Shown piece by piece: positions 34,441 to 45,790 of a stretch of DNA of 64,000 nt (position 1 is the first letter of the stretch; each line of letters opens with the position of its first letter). Where the stretch lies: the NCBI GenBank assembly GCA_949316235.1, contig OX438741.1:24766324-24830323 (forward strand). The letters run 5' to 3'. The position numbers and the translations under genes are program-made. The stretch is from Oegoconia quadripuncta (lineage: Eukaryota > Arthropoda > Insecta > Lepidoptera > Autostichidae). The notes beneath the pieces are model-generated. The model saw nothing but the letters and a program-made list of their open reading frames with translations. It had not been told where the DNA came from and searched no databases.

Positions 34441-34640
34441 ACGTAGTTTGTATCTGCATCCCTATTTAATACCGCACAACCTACCTATTTCAAAAGTACT
34501 GTCCTTATACCCAAATGTTGCCTGCGAGAGATAGGTTTTAGTGATAAGGTCGCCAAATTGTACATTCTATTCTTACGACTTTTCTGAAACTGTATTTTCT
34601 TTTCTGTTGTGCAATGAAGTGTATTTGTATTGTATTGTAA
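34441..34640 (+). repeat. LINE 3' tail (family L1)
   Basis: 'tcacgtagtttgtatctgc', 'taccgcacaacctaccta', 'taggttttagtgataagg', 'gtcgccaaattgtac', then 'tgtgcaatgaagtgtatttg' and TATTG repeats. The complement of the copy at 56045-56265 over about 200 bp. Confidence 0.6.
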
Positions 34641-35499
34641 TTTTTTCTTGCACTTTTATGTGACCGATTTATAGGTTGTTTACACAGACTAAACTAAATT
34701 TTAGTTGTGCTGTATTAGTTTTAGGAGTTTATTCTCAGCGGTCCTATTAGTTCGCGAGGATTCTAAGAGATGTCGCTGTTTTATCTACATGAAAAGCGCG
34801 AGTAAGAAATTTTCCGCGCGACCATATCTATAGCATATAACTCAATGGGTAATTAATAGGTATTGAGGCATCTGGGTTACCGTTGTGTGATTATTGGCTG
34901 AATAGATTAGCCTTCTCTTCCCGTGGATGTGACTTATTATCATGTTTCATGAGTACGACAGATATTACACAGTCATTGGTGCGGAGCTCCAAAAAAATCT
35001 TAGGGATGCCATTAGGGAAAATACTCCCATGAAAAGCGACGAAAATTAAGATAAGTAGTGGACTTTAATTGACTCTTAATGCGAGGCACTTGGGCCAGTT
35101 GCTAGATACGCACAAATTCGGGGTTAGTTTCCCAGTGAGGCTAATTTAAAATATAAACTATCACAATATTATTAGTTTGGTTGTTTTGGGTCTCAAGTTC
35201 TGGATGGGAAGTACTCATAGCGTAGCCGCATTTATTTTAGTAAGATCTGGGGTACAGTTCTAAAAGCATATTGTGCATATGAGTGATGCCGCGTTTCAGA
35301 GAAGATTCCAGCTATTTTCGATAGAAAGCAGTCAATCTAAGTTGGAGTCTTAGTGGCCACCTGGAAATACTAACAATTAAGTATTTGCTAGTCAGACATG
35401 AACTATAATTCCGTACTGGGCTCCTGTGGTAGATTGTATACCCTAACTGCTCCAAGGGACTTCGCAATCTTCAGACCGTGCCTCTATTAACGAGCGGTT
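34641..35499. other. Intergenic stretch
   Basis: No gene recognised. A scattered repeat with 'catgaaaagcgacgaaaatt' near 35030 is related to the one at 28375-28480 in the other orientation. Confidence 0.3.
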
Positions 35500-36025
35500 T
35501 GCGCGAATTACAAACATATTAACATTAATAATAATATATTAATATCGCAATATGTTTACGAAAACTTAATCTAAATCTAAAAGAAAAAATCTAGAATCGT
35601 TTAAGAAAAATAGTGATATACATAATGTTAATACAAGATATAAAAAATAACTTGCTGTTCATGTCAGCCGTTTACACAAAATCACTAAGTCATTTAAGGG
35701 GCAATGTATAAATTCAAAACCATCATATAAAGACATTATTTACCAAAGCCTATTATAAAATATCTGACTATCTGGATGATAAGCAAGCATGGACATATAC
35801 CGCTCAGCGATATTCAGTCTAATTATACAATATAATGTAATTGTAACCCAAAACTTATTAAAAAGAGCAACCCTTGAGTTTCTTGCTCGTTATTCTCTGG
35901 GAAGTCAGTTTGGTGAATGAGCAATAATGTCAATAATATTAATATTAAGAAAATAAATGTGACGTTTTCAAGTGATAATTTTTATCCTACGAAATAAATA
36001 TTTTTTTATTTGATTTGATTTGATT
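35500..36025 (+). pseudogene. LINE (Jockey/CR1-type) C-terminus and 3'UTR with TTTGA tail
   Basis: At 35743-35790 it reads KAYYKISDYLDDKQAW, the recurring last residues of insect LINE reverse transcriptases of this type. It then runs through an untranslated end to 'atttgatttgatttgattg' at 36008-36026. Upstream is frameshifted. A relative in reverse orientation lies at 45430-45790. Confidence 0.55.
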
Positions 36026-36099
36026 GTACCTGTTTATCGATCTACAAATATTCCATAGATGTGGGTTGACAGACAAGACAGTCACTTTTAGTGATAAGT

Positions 36100-36185
36100 C
36101 AGTCTAATTGTGTTCTATTGTTATGGTCAAAAATTATCGTAAATTATTTTGTGCAATACATAAGAGTATTTGTATTATATTACGC
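36100..36185 (+). repeat. LINE 3' tail fragment (family L1)
   Basis: 'ttttgtgcaatacataagag' then 'tatttgtattatatta', the end of family L1 in decayed form. Confidence 0.4.
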
Positions 36186-37539
36186 TCAAATAGTCTAACT
36201 CTTATTAAACATTATTCTATCACTGTGAATGTCAAAAATATGATATTGAAAGCACGAGAATGTGTAACTGGCTGAACTCTGGCTTATAGATTTTGTGTAA
36301 TACTTTTTCTGATTCTGCATTATTCAAAAATAAAATAAAAATAAAAATTATTCTTAAAGAAAAATTTAAAATGAAAAATGTTTTATTTCAAACATGATAC
36401 AATAATTTTATCGATATACCTACTAAATAAATAAACAAGTATTTCAGTACCTATTTTTCATAATTATTACTAAAATCCATGAAATCTTTAAATTATGCCT
36501 ATTCGATGGCGATAGTTCTCTAAATAAATTGCTAGAGAGTACTAGATATGCATAGATCCTACTTAAAAGTTATTTTTCTTTTACTATGTTTTACCGTGAT
36601 AAAAATTAGTTATTATTTCGAGATTTAGGCGGAAGAAGATATATACATATATAAAAATATAAACCACAAATTTGAATATTTCCTTGCAAACTCGGAATTA
36701 CTATAATATCTTGAAAATGGTTAGATGACTATGAAACAGAAACGTTGCTAGGAACCATTGTTAGCTTTGTACTATATTTTCTTTAAATAGGCCCATCAAA
36801 CAAAGGCATCAAACTTCCAACACTCTTCTTGTGCGTCGAGGGTTAAAAAAGGAATTTACTACTAATTCTTTAACGTTAGACAGTGATTCTTCTTTGGAAT
36901 GAAACTGATTAAATGGCGCGCGTCTTAATTGCCCGTAGGTTGCAAACCCTCTAATAATAGCCAGCTCCGAGGGAGATTTACTGAGATAAAAAATTCAATT
37001 AACATTTGACCATTCATTTTGTGAGTTCGTTTAGATAGCTGATGCTTGATGTCAGACTACACCGGATTGTGTATTAAACTCAGATATTGCAGCACCGTGA
37101 CCGTTGTTGGAAATTCGGTTGGGTGATTGTTATTTGCGACTAGAGAGCAATCGATTGTACTTGGGAATGACGTACGGATGTTCGGATTGGTCCGTATCTC
37201 AGTATCTATGTTTATGTACACGTTTCTTGTATTCAGAATGCAGGGTCATTTTGTAACTTGCAGGGAGTAGAAGGAAATAGATCTAGAAAGACAGATATTT
37301 TATGGTTTGTAATATATTCAAGCTTTACTTTCAGCTTCTCGAATTGCCATCAAACTCATCTAGTACCTACTACCTAGTAATAGCAGAAATATTCAATTTC
37401 AAGATAAAACATTGCTGAATAAACATTAGAGATCGATTTTTTGCAGTTTTATATTCCCTTATTTCGAAAGCATCTAATCACAAAATTATTACGAAATCAA
37501 TTCAGATCAGTCTAGAAATATGAAAATTTGATTTGTTGT
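36186..37539. other. Intergenic stretch
   Basis: AT-rich, no recognised gene or repeat head; a few short runs only. Confidence 0.3.
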
Positions 37540-37680
37540 TGATTCATATAAACTTCCATGACTCGAGAATAAATGTTCGTATTCATCTCATAAAAATGTG
37601 CTCATAGCGGAATTCGAATCCGCTACTAATTGTATTGATAGCAAGCAGGTCACTATCCACTACACCAATCGGTCGTCAAA
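37540..37680 (-). repeat. SINE (family B), head end
   Basis: Read on the minus strand it begins 'gaccgattggtgtagtgg' (complement ending about 37677) with a B-box gattcgaattcc, then decays after about 140 bp at 'catgactcgagaataaatg'. Confidence 0.6.
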
Positions 37681-37769
37681 ATTTATTAAACGTTGTTAAA
37701 ACACTGACTATACTACCAATTAGTAAACAGTCGTGTAAGTAACACATAGTAAGGGTATTTCGGCCGATC

Positions 37770-37885
37770 TATGCAAAGGATGCTCGATGATTATCGATAT
37801 GCGATGTTCATCGATGTTGAGATATAAAACATCGATATTGCATGATGTGAACATCGTAACATCGATATCAAGGCACATTATAGAA
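37770..37885. promoter_or_regulatory. Cluster of ATCGAT motifs
   Basis: Four ATCGAT sites (in ttatcgatatg, ttcatcgatgtt, aacatcgatattg, aacatcgatatc) plus near matches lie within about 100 bp and pair partly as inverted repeats. TATCGATA is the known DREF/BEAF-type insulator and promoter motif in insects, but no gene start is next to this cluster, so a repeat origin is as likely. Confidence 0.25.
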
Positions 37886-38154
37886 ATTTGGTCATCTTTG
37901 AACGGATCGATCATCCCTAATCTATTCTAACTCTCAGTATTATTTATTATTTTATTACAGATGAACAGTTTGATCTTAGAAACATAACCCATTAATTAAA
38001 TTTAATGGTCGGTTAGAAACTACAGCTGTGAGTTTGTGTAAGAAGTCAGATCCTAAAATAGCACGAATTTGGCCGAAATTGCGGCGAGTAAGTAATTGGG
38101 AGACGTTTTGGTCAGTTTCGGTACGATTACGTAACAATTGCCCGATTGCATTTA

Positions 38155-38275
38155 TTATTATTATTATTAAATTCTTTATTGCACACAAAAATAAAATACA
38201 AAGAACATTTAACATAGATGGTGAAGTGTACAAAGGATTTCTTCCAGACAACCTCAGTTAAAGAAGCTTTTTTAA
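38155..38275 (-). repeat. LINE 3' tail (family L1) after a TTA repeat
   Basis: A TTA simple repeat at 38153-38170, then 'aaattctttattgcacac' and 'aaggatttcttccagacaac', the minus-strand form of the family L1 end. Confidence 0.5.
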
Positions 38276-39102
38276 TAAGTAGTGGATAGTGTAAAGTAAA
38301 AGCTGAATAACTTTAAATATCAGTAGGTACATAGACGATACATAGAAAATACATAGGTATAGTGGAATACATACGAAGATAAACACTTACTAAAATAAAC
38401 AAACCATATAAATAAGTACTATAATAATATACACATAAATATATTATATATAACAGTATATACAATTCATTAAAGAGATAAATAATATGCATTTAGTAAT
38501 GTGAAGTGTGTTACAGTGTGACATTTTTGTTACAGTTCTGGGGGGCTAATCGCGCTAATTCCACTTCAAATGATAAGGGCGATACGAAATGTGCTTAACG
38601 TAACGATTTTGGTTATGGATTAGGCATGGTATTATTTATATTTAGTAAGGCTAATGGAGAGCGGTGTGAGCTGCAAGTGCATGATGATTGATGGTAAGAA
38701 CTGCATGTGTCTAGATAATATCTGTATACATATCTATAAAAGGACATCCTATATAAGTAAAGCAAAAAATCATTCATGGTAGTTCAGCTCCTCTTCGATG
38801 CATCCCAATTAAGAAACATTTTTTCTTCAGTTATTTGACTGACATCCTCAGACTGCAATATCATAATCGTAGTATCCTAGTTAGATCTATTGACCGTTCA
38901 GGTTGCTAGTTGCGTTTGTGGGATTACGCATGCCCTCACTTATGACCTTGGAAAACAGTAAGCATTTGAAAATAATATTAAAATATAATAGCGGCATTGT
39001 AGCTGATGGATGACATTAATTGGCCCTGTATAATTTTTACTTGTTAATATTTTGATATAAGACCATTAGCAATTCATTTATTCATGTAGGCAATACAATA
39101 TA
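38276..39102. other. Intergenic stretch
   Basis: AT-rich DNA left of the reverse transcriptase element; no gene or repeat head recognised. Confidence 0.3.
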
Positions 39103-41180
39103 AAAACAGTAACAAATAAAGAGATGGAATTTAAATATAAACTAGAACAAATGTAAAAAATTGGGGCCGCGAGGCAAGGTACCCAAAACGCTGGCGGCGT
39201 TTCCTCGTTGTATGCAGATACTTAAGCGTTGGGCGAGGAAACAACCAGCTCTCGGGTCACCAGTGACATCGACTAAGCGCTTTGAAATATCAAAGAAAAA
39301 TTTAAGAGCGCTCGGCCCCCAAGGACCTAAAGTTTCGACTCCGAAAGCTAGGAAAATATATTCGGAACCGATGTCTCTATATTTGTGAATTTTGATGTTT
39401 TCCGCCGTCTCGGCGGCTGCACCTGACCTCCTTGAGGTTCCTTGGAGGTGAGACGGGGCGAGAGTGTCAACACAAGTGGCATCCCACACTAAGGCCCGAC
39501 CCATACTCCAAGGAATCAAGGTCATTCCGTCCGGTCTCTTGCCGTCGTCCCGTAAAATACCATTCGGTTCAAGAACAGCAGGTACGTTGACGGAGGCAAG
39601 AGAACGGCGGATAATGTCGTTTATAGCCGCGTGACGGGAAAAACGTCCGGCACTCTTTCGGCAACATAGTCCGTGAAGGCCCAAGGAGTCGACGTCACTA
39701 CCGCAAACGCACCTGTGAGGAGAACAGATCCCAACACCAAGACGAAGGCCGATTGCAATGCGCAAGGTATTTGGCTCGAGATAGGTACCTGTACTGGCAG
39801 AGGGGTAAGCACGCAGCCAGTGCCCAGATTCCCATCTCGAGGCAGCCTCAAGTCTTGCACGATCGCGGACAGAACTGTGGTTAAGAAGTGACGAAAATGA
39901 AATTTTGCAGAGAGGATCATCCCAGGCTCTCTGTAAATTAAGGTTTTCGGGTAAATTTTGACCAGGGCATGATAAGCACCATGAATTTCTGGCATCGTTC
40001 TGGCAGGCAATCTCAAAGTTTAAAGTGGAAGACCCAAGAATTTTTCCAATGAGATTACCAGTGCTATCAACAGACGACAAAAAAGCCGGAAGAGCAACAG
40101 CCGAAATTTTGCGGATCCCAATTCCACCATGCCTGATGGGTAGGGATGCTTGCAACCAACTTTCATCCGAAAAACTTAAATTTAGAATTGCATCTAAATG
40201 CGATCTAATTTCATCATCGATTAACAACAATTGTGTTTGATGTTTCCAAAACGGACAACATCGTAGTAGATATGTTACTTTCGGAACAAACAGACAACAT
40301 TTTAATAAAGTCAAAGCGTAATGAGAATTTATTTCCAGAAGTCTGCTCGAAGAAGAATTGAATTTTGAAATGAGATTTTGTATAAAATTTGGAATGGATA
40401 TGTCAAAGATAGGGGAACCCAAGAGGCTGAGCGACGTTTTATCAACCAGTTTAATAGATGGCGCTAAATTCGAAAAACTATCGATAATACTGTTTGGGTT
40501 TTGGGATGACTCCTGAATGTACAACTCACATTTATCAAAGTTGAGTTCCAGACCTAATGCCTGAAAGTCAGCCTTGATATTGGCAAGGTCCGACAAAACA
40601 GTGTCTACCTTTCCCCCTAAGGTTCCGTCATCTAAGTACCATACATTAAATTTTGAATTAAGTTTTCGGATGGAAGAGTTTATAACCAAACTGAAAATTG
40701 CTGGCCCGAGGGGATCACCCTGTTGACACCCAACTGAAGACAATAAAACGTTCTTTTTGTAGACTAATTTTGTGGGTTTGTGATAGCACTGATTTAGATA
40801 TGGGAATATTTCCGGTATATTTTTATTTACCTCATTCAATAGGGTGTCCCTGTTAACAGAATTAAAGGCATTTTTGACATCAATTTTTAACAACACCTCT
40901 GCTTCTCGATCGGTGGTTAAGAAGGTGCGAAGTGCATGCACAGCAGCCTCGCAACCACCCTTTGTACCGAAGCCTAATTGAATAGGTTCAAAAGTATGTT
41001 TCAATTTTGGTAAAATATGCCGAACACAAATTTTGGACGCTAAGCGACGGAATGTACTCCCCACAGCAATAGGCCTAACACCCCCGTCTTTTTTTGAGAG
41101 TGGAATGAGGTGAGCACCGTAAAGAACAGGGATGACATCGGTATTTACCCCACCGGCGAGCATGAGGTTGAGGTTGCTTC
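39103..41180 (-). mobile_element. RT/nuclease non-LTR element (family R), 5'-truncated
   Basis: The 3' end is fixed by comparison with the second copy at 49568-53176: both end 'gttactgttttta' read on the minus strand, and they are almost identical over the shared 185 bp. The 5' end is lost; at about 41180 the sequence changes into an antisense RTE tail. No target duplication was recognised. The RT, then zinc motif, then nuclease order in the protein is that of R2-type elements that use a restriction-like endonuclease. Confidence 0.65.
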
Positions 41181-41253
41181 CAACCAGCTCTGGAAATATA
41201 TGGGAGAGGCCTATGTACAGAAGGGAGATGAGTGATGAACTTCGAAGGAACAA
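39142..41253 (-). CDS. Reverse transcriptase with C-terminal zinc motif and nuclease-like region, 703 aa
   Basis: Would copy its RNA into DNA at a cleaved target. Residues 1-27 are fortuitous, read through an antisense RTE tail. Native sequence starts about residue 28. Reverse transcriptase spans about 40-340: LSKKDGGVRPIAVG (52-65), catalytic KIDVKNAFNSVNR (123-135), GCQQGDPLGP (175-184) and YLDD (206-209) in place of the usual YADD or FADD. A zinc motif RCVCGSDVDSLGLHGLCC is at 514-531, and a PD-(D/E)XK-like region has E562, RPDG (573-576) and LVWDATCVDT (588-597). The end is a conserved QRGNAASVLGT (682-692). No internal stop over 2.1 kb and near identity to the second copy point to recent activity. 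The assignment to R2-type is by domain order only. Confidence 0.7.
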   Translation of the reverse strand: MFLRSSSLISLLYIGLSHIFPELVGSNLNLMLAGGVNTDVIPVLYGAHLIPLSKKDGGVRPIAVGSTFRRLASKICVRHILPKLKHTFEPIQLGFGTKGGCEAAVHALRTFLTTDREAEVLLKIDVKNAFNSVNRDTLLNEVNKNIPEIFPYLNQCYHKPTKLVYKKNVLLSSVGCQQGDPLGPAIFSLVINSSIRKLNSKFNVWYLDDGTLGGKVDTVLSDLANIKADFQALGLELNFDKCELYIQESSQNPNSIIDSFSNLAPSIKLVDKTSLSLLGSPIFDISIPNFIQNLISKFNSSSSRLLEINSHYALTLLKCCLFVPKVTYLLRCCPFWKHQTQLLLIDDEIRSHLDAILNLSFSDESWLQASLPIRHGGIGIRKISAVALPAFLSSVDSTGNLIGKILGSSTLNFEIACQNDARNSWCLSCPGQNLPENLNLQRAWDDPLCKISFSSLLNHSSVRDRARLEAASRWESGHWLRAYPSASTGTYLEPNTLRIAIGLRLGVGICSPHRCVCGSDVDSLGLHGLCCRKSAGRFSRHAAINDIIRRSLASVNVPAVLEPNGILRDDGKRPDGMTLIPWSMGRALVWDATCVDTLAPSHLQGTSRRSGAAAETAENIKIHKYRDIGSEYIFLAFGVETLGPWGPSALKFFFDISKRLVDVTGDPRAGCFLAQRLSICIQRGNAASVLGTLPRGPNFLHLF
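41163..41245 (+). repeat. RTE-type LINE tail fused to the RT element
   Basis: 'ccaaccagctctggaaatat' followed by 'atgggagaggcctatgtac' encodes the RTE ending pattern NQLWKYMGEAYVQ on the plus strand, antisense to the neighbouring coding region. It supplies the first residues of the 703-aa frame by chance. Confidence 0.6.
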
Positions 41254-42049
41254 GTTACATGGAAGTAAGTTCTGTAATGGTATATTTTAATCTTCTTTTA
41301 TTCGATTGAGCTCATCCTGATGACAAAAGATAAAGTAATTTATTTCCTCAATTTTATTTTTTACTCCAAATCTGTGAACGCATCTTAGTAAGAATATTCA
41401 CTGGCCCATTTCAAATTTCTTATTTCTGAACACAACAATTCCTTTTTGGTTGGAAAATAAATTACCAGCTTAATTTTATCGCAAATAGACATCCGTGCTT
41501 ATTCCAAAGGAATAATTTGACGCCATGAATAGGATAAAAAACGACGTGATTGTTGCCAGTGAAACAAAACAAAGCGTTCATAATACAATTGCGCTTAATT
41601 TTACGCTCCCATACAGGCGTACTGCGGAGAAATGAATTTAGATGTCGTCTTGAGGGACGTAGAAGGTATCTAGGTATTAAAAAGGCTGGCGAAGCAATCC
41701 TGAGGTTATTCAAAAAATTTCGGGCCCTTTTACGTGGCATACTATCAATTTTCGCTTCACGGACCTCAAAACGAAGTTCGTTGGTAACTTAGAATTACGC
41801 AAATTACCATTTTTAAAAGAAATAAACGTGTCTTATATCTCTAAAGTCACTGAAACATAAATGAACCCAAATGTTTTCTAGTTCTTGTTTTATACATTTG
41901 GTACTTTGTGACAGAATTCTTTAAATTCCCAATTTGTTCTATAGACTATAAATGTTTTTAATAAATTCTTGGTCACAAACACACTTATGTTGTATGTATC
42001 GATACGTTGTATGAACGGTCATCCCGTTGGAGAAAATTAGTGTAGGTGT
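41246..42049. other. Intergenic stretch
   Basis: Overlapping frames on both strands at 41462-41792 with no family resemblance; 'cttgagggacgtagaaggtatctaggtat' is not recognised. No splice sites tie them to a gene. Confidence 0.3.
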
Positions 42050-42054
42050 GGAGA

Positions 42055-42185
42055 CTACACATAATAAATAAATAAATAAATGTCCTTGGACATGCACAGC
42101 GCCTCCTAGTTTTACACTAAGCAACTATGCTTATATTATGGATACCCGATGGTTGATATACTGTACAAATTTTATTTGTTAATTT
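42055..42185 (-). repeat. SINE (family B), 3' part
   Basis: An AAAT repeat (42060-42081), then 'acagcgcctcctagttttac', 'actaagcaactatgc' and 'atggttgatatactg', the complement of the family B body. Confidence 0.55.
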
Positions 42186-42194
42186 ATTAGGAAA

Positions 42195-42413
42195 TCAAAT
42201 CTAACTAATATTACAAATGCGAATGTTTGGATGTTTGTTTGTTTGTTGCTCAATTATCCCGCGGGAACTACTCACTTTATCGGGATAAAAAATCTAGGGT
42301 ATGTTCTACCTGTGTACCAAATTTCATTCAAATCCGTTTAGCCGTTTCAATTGATTCAAACAAACAAAAATACTAACTTTCGTGTTTATATAATATTAGT
42401 TAGATAAAGACCA
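42195..42413 (-). repeat. Scattered moth repeat with inverted CTAACTAATATTA ends
   Basis: Starts tctaactaatattac and ends taatattagttag, which pair as inverted ends. Contains 'gcgggaactactcactttat', 'gggataaaaaatctaggg' and 'aaatttcattcaaatccg', as in the copy at 9525-9770. Confidence 0.55.
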
Positions 42414-42448
42414 TAGATACAAAATAATACTTTGCTATGATATTCTTC

Positions 42449-42474
42449 AACAGGCTGAACAAGTTCAGCCTGTT
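42449..42474. other. Perfect 12-bp hairpin
   Basis: aacaggctgaac, two-base loop, then its complement. Followed at once by cactata-cagg-tatagtg, a second small stem. Function unknown. Confidence 0.45.
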
Positions 42475-42716
42475 CACTATACAGGTATAGTGGCTAAAAA
42501 ATCTGCTATGACTTGATAAATGCATTCGTATTTATATAGGAAAGCTTACATAAAATTCGCTGCAACAACGACAAAACAATGACCTCCCTTTGACACTTAA
42601 AACATTAATCCTCCTCTTTTGGCGAAATTAGAACGTTCCACAAATTTGCATTATAATGCAGCTTGTTTTAACTAGAATCTCATTATATATTGTTCTTTTT
42701 AGAGTGCTGTATAATT

Positions 42717-42955
42717 TATTGATAAATAAATAATATGCCTATTTCGGACACTTGGATCAACTAGTCGTCCCAAATTAGGCAGTATGTATTATGGATAATA
42801 TAGATAACGGTTAAACAAACGGAAATAGTTATATAAGCCTTCATTACTTGGGAATAAGTACGCATTTATCACACAAATTGTAACCTCAAGCGGTATTCGT
42901 TCCCGTGACCGTTTATTTAGAAGACAGCATTACTATACCAATTGGACGCTATTTA
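42717..42955 (-). repeat. Decayed SINE (family B)
   Basis: 'ataaataaataatatgcc', 'atttcggacacttggatc', 'gataacggttaaacaaacgg' and 'gaataagtacgcatttatc' follow family B in reverse; the head end at 42930-42953 is degraded. Confidence 0.5.
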
Positions 42956-43289
42956 ATAATTGTATAATTAATAAAATACCTGGCTATAAAGAATCAAAAA
43001 CAAAGACGATATAGCTGACTGGATTCAGATCGGAGTCGGAGGTCTCTAGCGGGATCTCGTAGGTATTCTTTTTTTTGAAAATTAGTCTGAGCACATCTCA
43101 TCGATCAACTTGGTGTATTGGGGTAAATTTGCTTACGCAACCTCCGTTTCTGGCCTAAGCCAATTGAGTTATTCCGTTGTTTTTAATTTTTATATGTAGG
43201 TATTTGTAACCGTATACCGTTTTATAGGAAGGTTTTAGAGTTTTTTTGAAGTTTTTATTTAAACATTTTTTAAATAAGCAATAAACACT

Positions 43290-43507
43290 TAGTTTGGGGC
43301 TTGTATCATGAATACCAGATGGTTGATAAACTACACAAATACATTTTTTTTGTAAATAAATACATATATAAATGAAAAACATCCATTATTGGAGAACACA
43401 TGTCTGTATTCATCAAACATACATATGCAGGTGCATAGGTTTCGAACCCGCGACCTTTTGGTATAGCAGTCAGAGTTTCTAACCACTACACCAAACAGGA
43501 TGTCAAA
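43290..43507 (-). repeat. SINE (family B), near full length
   Basis: The complement of the family body ('accagatggttgataaac', 'gtattcatcaaacatac') ending in a tRNA-like head with 'ggtttcgaacccgcgacc' and 'aaccactacaccaaac'. Confidence 0.6.
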
Positions 43508-43810
43508 TAAACCTTCGATACCTGGTTTGAATTTCCTCCCACTGGATCGATCTTTTGATACCCACCTCGATGGGTGGTTGGAATTAGTTGTTGTTAAGTT
43601 AGACAAAATGGCTGCTAGTTTCGGCTTTAGGTTACCACTCTATCATAGTGGTAACATAATATACTGACTTTGGCGTCGCCGTAGTCGGGTAAAAAATAAA
43701 CGTTTTGATAATTGTATTAGTTGGTTGCAAACTCTGAGTACAAACGCGCTATTTTGCAATAATTTAAAACATACCATTCACTCTACATTATATCCGTTAT
43801 TTTACTATAG

Positions 43811-44102
43811 GTAAACAACAGGGTTTACGAATCGGAGGTCGCGGGTTCGATCCTCAGCGGGGTAGATATTTGTACTCGATTTGGTCGGTGGTAGGACAGT
43901 TTCAATGTACGCCTGACTACCTCTACATTATCTAAGTCTGCCGCCAAAACAGCATTGTTAATAGCATTGTTGTGTTCCGGTTTTCAGAGATAAGATAGCC
44001 AGTCCCCCAAATAAGATGGGGTGTTCTATAAGCTGTCACCTTCGGCCTTATGATCACTTAACATCTGGTGTAATTTAGGTGAAGTCTAAACATTAAAAAA
44101 AA
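43811..44102 (+). repeat. tRNA-derived SINE (family A), 5'-truncated by a few bases
   Basis: Starts within the head at 'gtaaacaacagggtttacg', B-box ggttcgatcctc, full body with a short deletion near 44020, A-run at 44094-44101. Confidence 0.7.
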
Positions 44103-45109
44103 TACTTATATATAAACAGCCTACGTCCCTACTGCGGGGTACACCCTCATCTCACAATTTTTTTTTATTGTTTATTGAGATAACAAACAGTTACACAATA
44201 TATTAATTCGACGGTTTAAACTTTAAATTAAATGTGGCATTATGAGAAAGTATGTGCCATATACTACGCCAACGGCGCACAATACTGAAATTATGTCAGA
44301 CTAGTGGCCAGCTGCCAGTATTTTCAAGCCACTATTGTAGTACTTCAATTGTAAACAAACTGGACCGACTGTTAACGTTTCCTTCAATGCACGGAAACAG
44401 TCATATACTAAAAATTTAGAAAACCGCCCTGATAACGAATGATTATATGCTTTAACGAATATTATATGATAACACTGCTGAGTCCCTACCCATTCATCAC
44501 AATACTGTGGTTCTCGATTCTATATATGCTTGTGTTTTTTTTTGTGATGAATAAATATTTATTTATTTATTTACTATCCAGATAGACTGAACCTACTGTG
44601 TTAAAAGTTAAATATCTTCGAAACAGCTTAACCAATTTCCATCACACATGGCTAAGAATCTGTCTCCTAGTTTATTCTTCAACATAAAAAAAATCCGCAC
44701 AAAAATCGGAAACGCATTATTTAGATACGTCCTGACAAAGACTGGACACACACACAACACCGTCGTTTTTCACCGGTGGTAAAAAATACCTGTAGTGACC
44801 CATCAGTGACCCATTAGACCCAGAGTGAAGTAGATCACAGTCTGGTACAAAAATAAATAGATATAATCTCTTTTAAGTAATTTGAGTTACACGGCTCAGT
44901 GGGCAACGGACATTGTAAAGAGAATCGTGAATACAGTTGAATCTTTGATCTTTAATGTTTGAGCAAAAATCAATACAGTTGGCAGGCACAATGCTTGGGA
45001 TTGATAGATAGGTACCTACTTATTTCATTTCAATTATTTCAAAATGTATCTACTAGTCTGTCACTTTATAAAAATTCATTGCGTGAGCGTATGTGCATTA
45101 ATATAAAGT

Positions 45110-45290
45110 TATCGCAAAGGGGGTGGTCAGAGATATCCCAAACTAAAGCGTCTGGGTGTTCCAAACATTAAAAGGTTAATGCATGAAACAACATCCACGG
45201 TCCACCTTTTGAAATAAATAGAAATGCACACATGACAGGAACATGCAAGTCTATAGATGTTTTTAGGTGGAATGTTCCTTATTCGCCTAA
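45110..45290 (-). repeat. Scattered repeat family D copy
   Basis: 'ggtcagagatatcccaaac', 'aagcgtctgggtgttccaaa', 'gaaacaacatccacggtcc' and 'aagtctatagatgttttt'. The clearest copy of this family in the window. The region 44103-45109 holds only small fragments (an 'agactagtggccag' piece at 44297) and no gene. Confidence 0.5.
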
Positions 45291-45790
45291 TACTTAATAA
45301 TTTAATTGCCGAAAACTGACTAAACAACCTAGTGAATGAGCGATAACTGTATGTCATGATGATTTCAAATGTTTTTCTTATAACTTACGAAATAAAAATA
45401 TTTTTGATTTTTTTTTGACTTCAGTCATAGTCAAAAGATTTTAATTCATAGGATTAAAGTTACATTTAGGTTTTGGGTTACAATTAGTGGTTCGACAAAA
45501 CAAATAAAACATTATATAGTATTTACTAATTATACTGAATATGGCCGAATAAAGTTCATGCTTGCTTATCAAATTGCTTGCCCAGTAGTCGGAATTTTAT
45601 AATAGCCTGTAAATAATTTCTTATTCATGATGGTTTTGAATTTATTTATAGGCAAATTTTGAATGTCTGCTGGAACCTTATTATAAAAGCGTATACAGAA
45701 AGGTTCCGTTTTCTATCTCCAGAGTTCATATCCTTTCAAACGAAAAGCAAATCGGTATACAGAAGTCGGAGTCATGGCGAAACATAAAAT
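45290..45790. repeat. Two LINE ends in tail-to-tail orientation
   Basis: 45290-45415 is a plus-strand LINE 3' end ('gaatgagcgataactgt…ttacgaaataaaaatatttttga'). 45430-45790 is a minus-strand LINE C-terminal region, with 'tatgcttgcttatcaaattgc' type sequence corresponding to the AYY…DYL end seen at 35743 and 'ggaaccttattataaaagcg' for the LP…K motif. The two tails meet at about 45420. Confidence 0.45.

Noticed and set aside
39142..41253. Complete host gene of 703 aa
   Set aside because: Its start lies in an antisense RTE tail and its end recurs as a truncated insertion at 49568, so it is a mobile element fragment.
41462..41792. Paired 80- and 92-codon frames on opposite strands
   Set aside because: Overlapping frames on both strands without family resemblance; likely chance.
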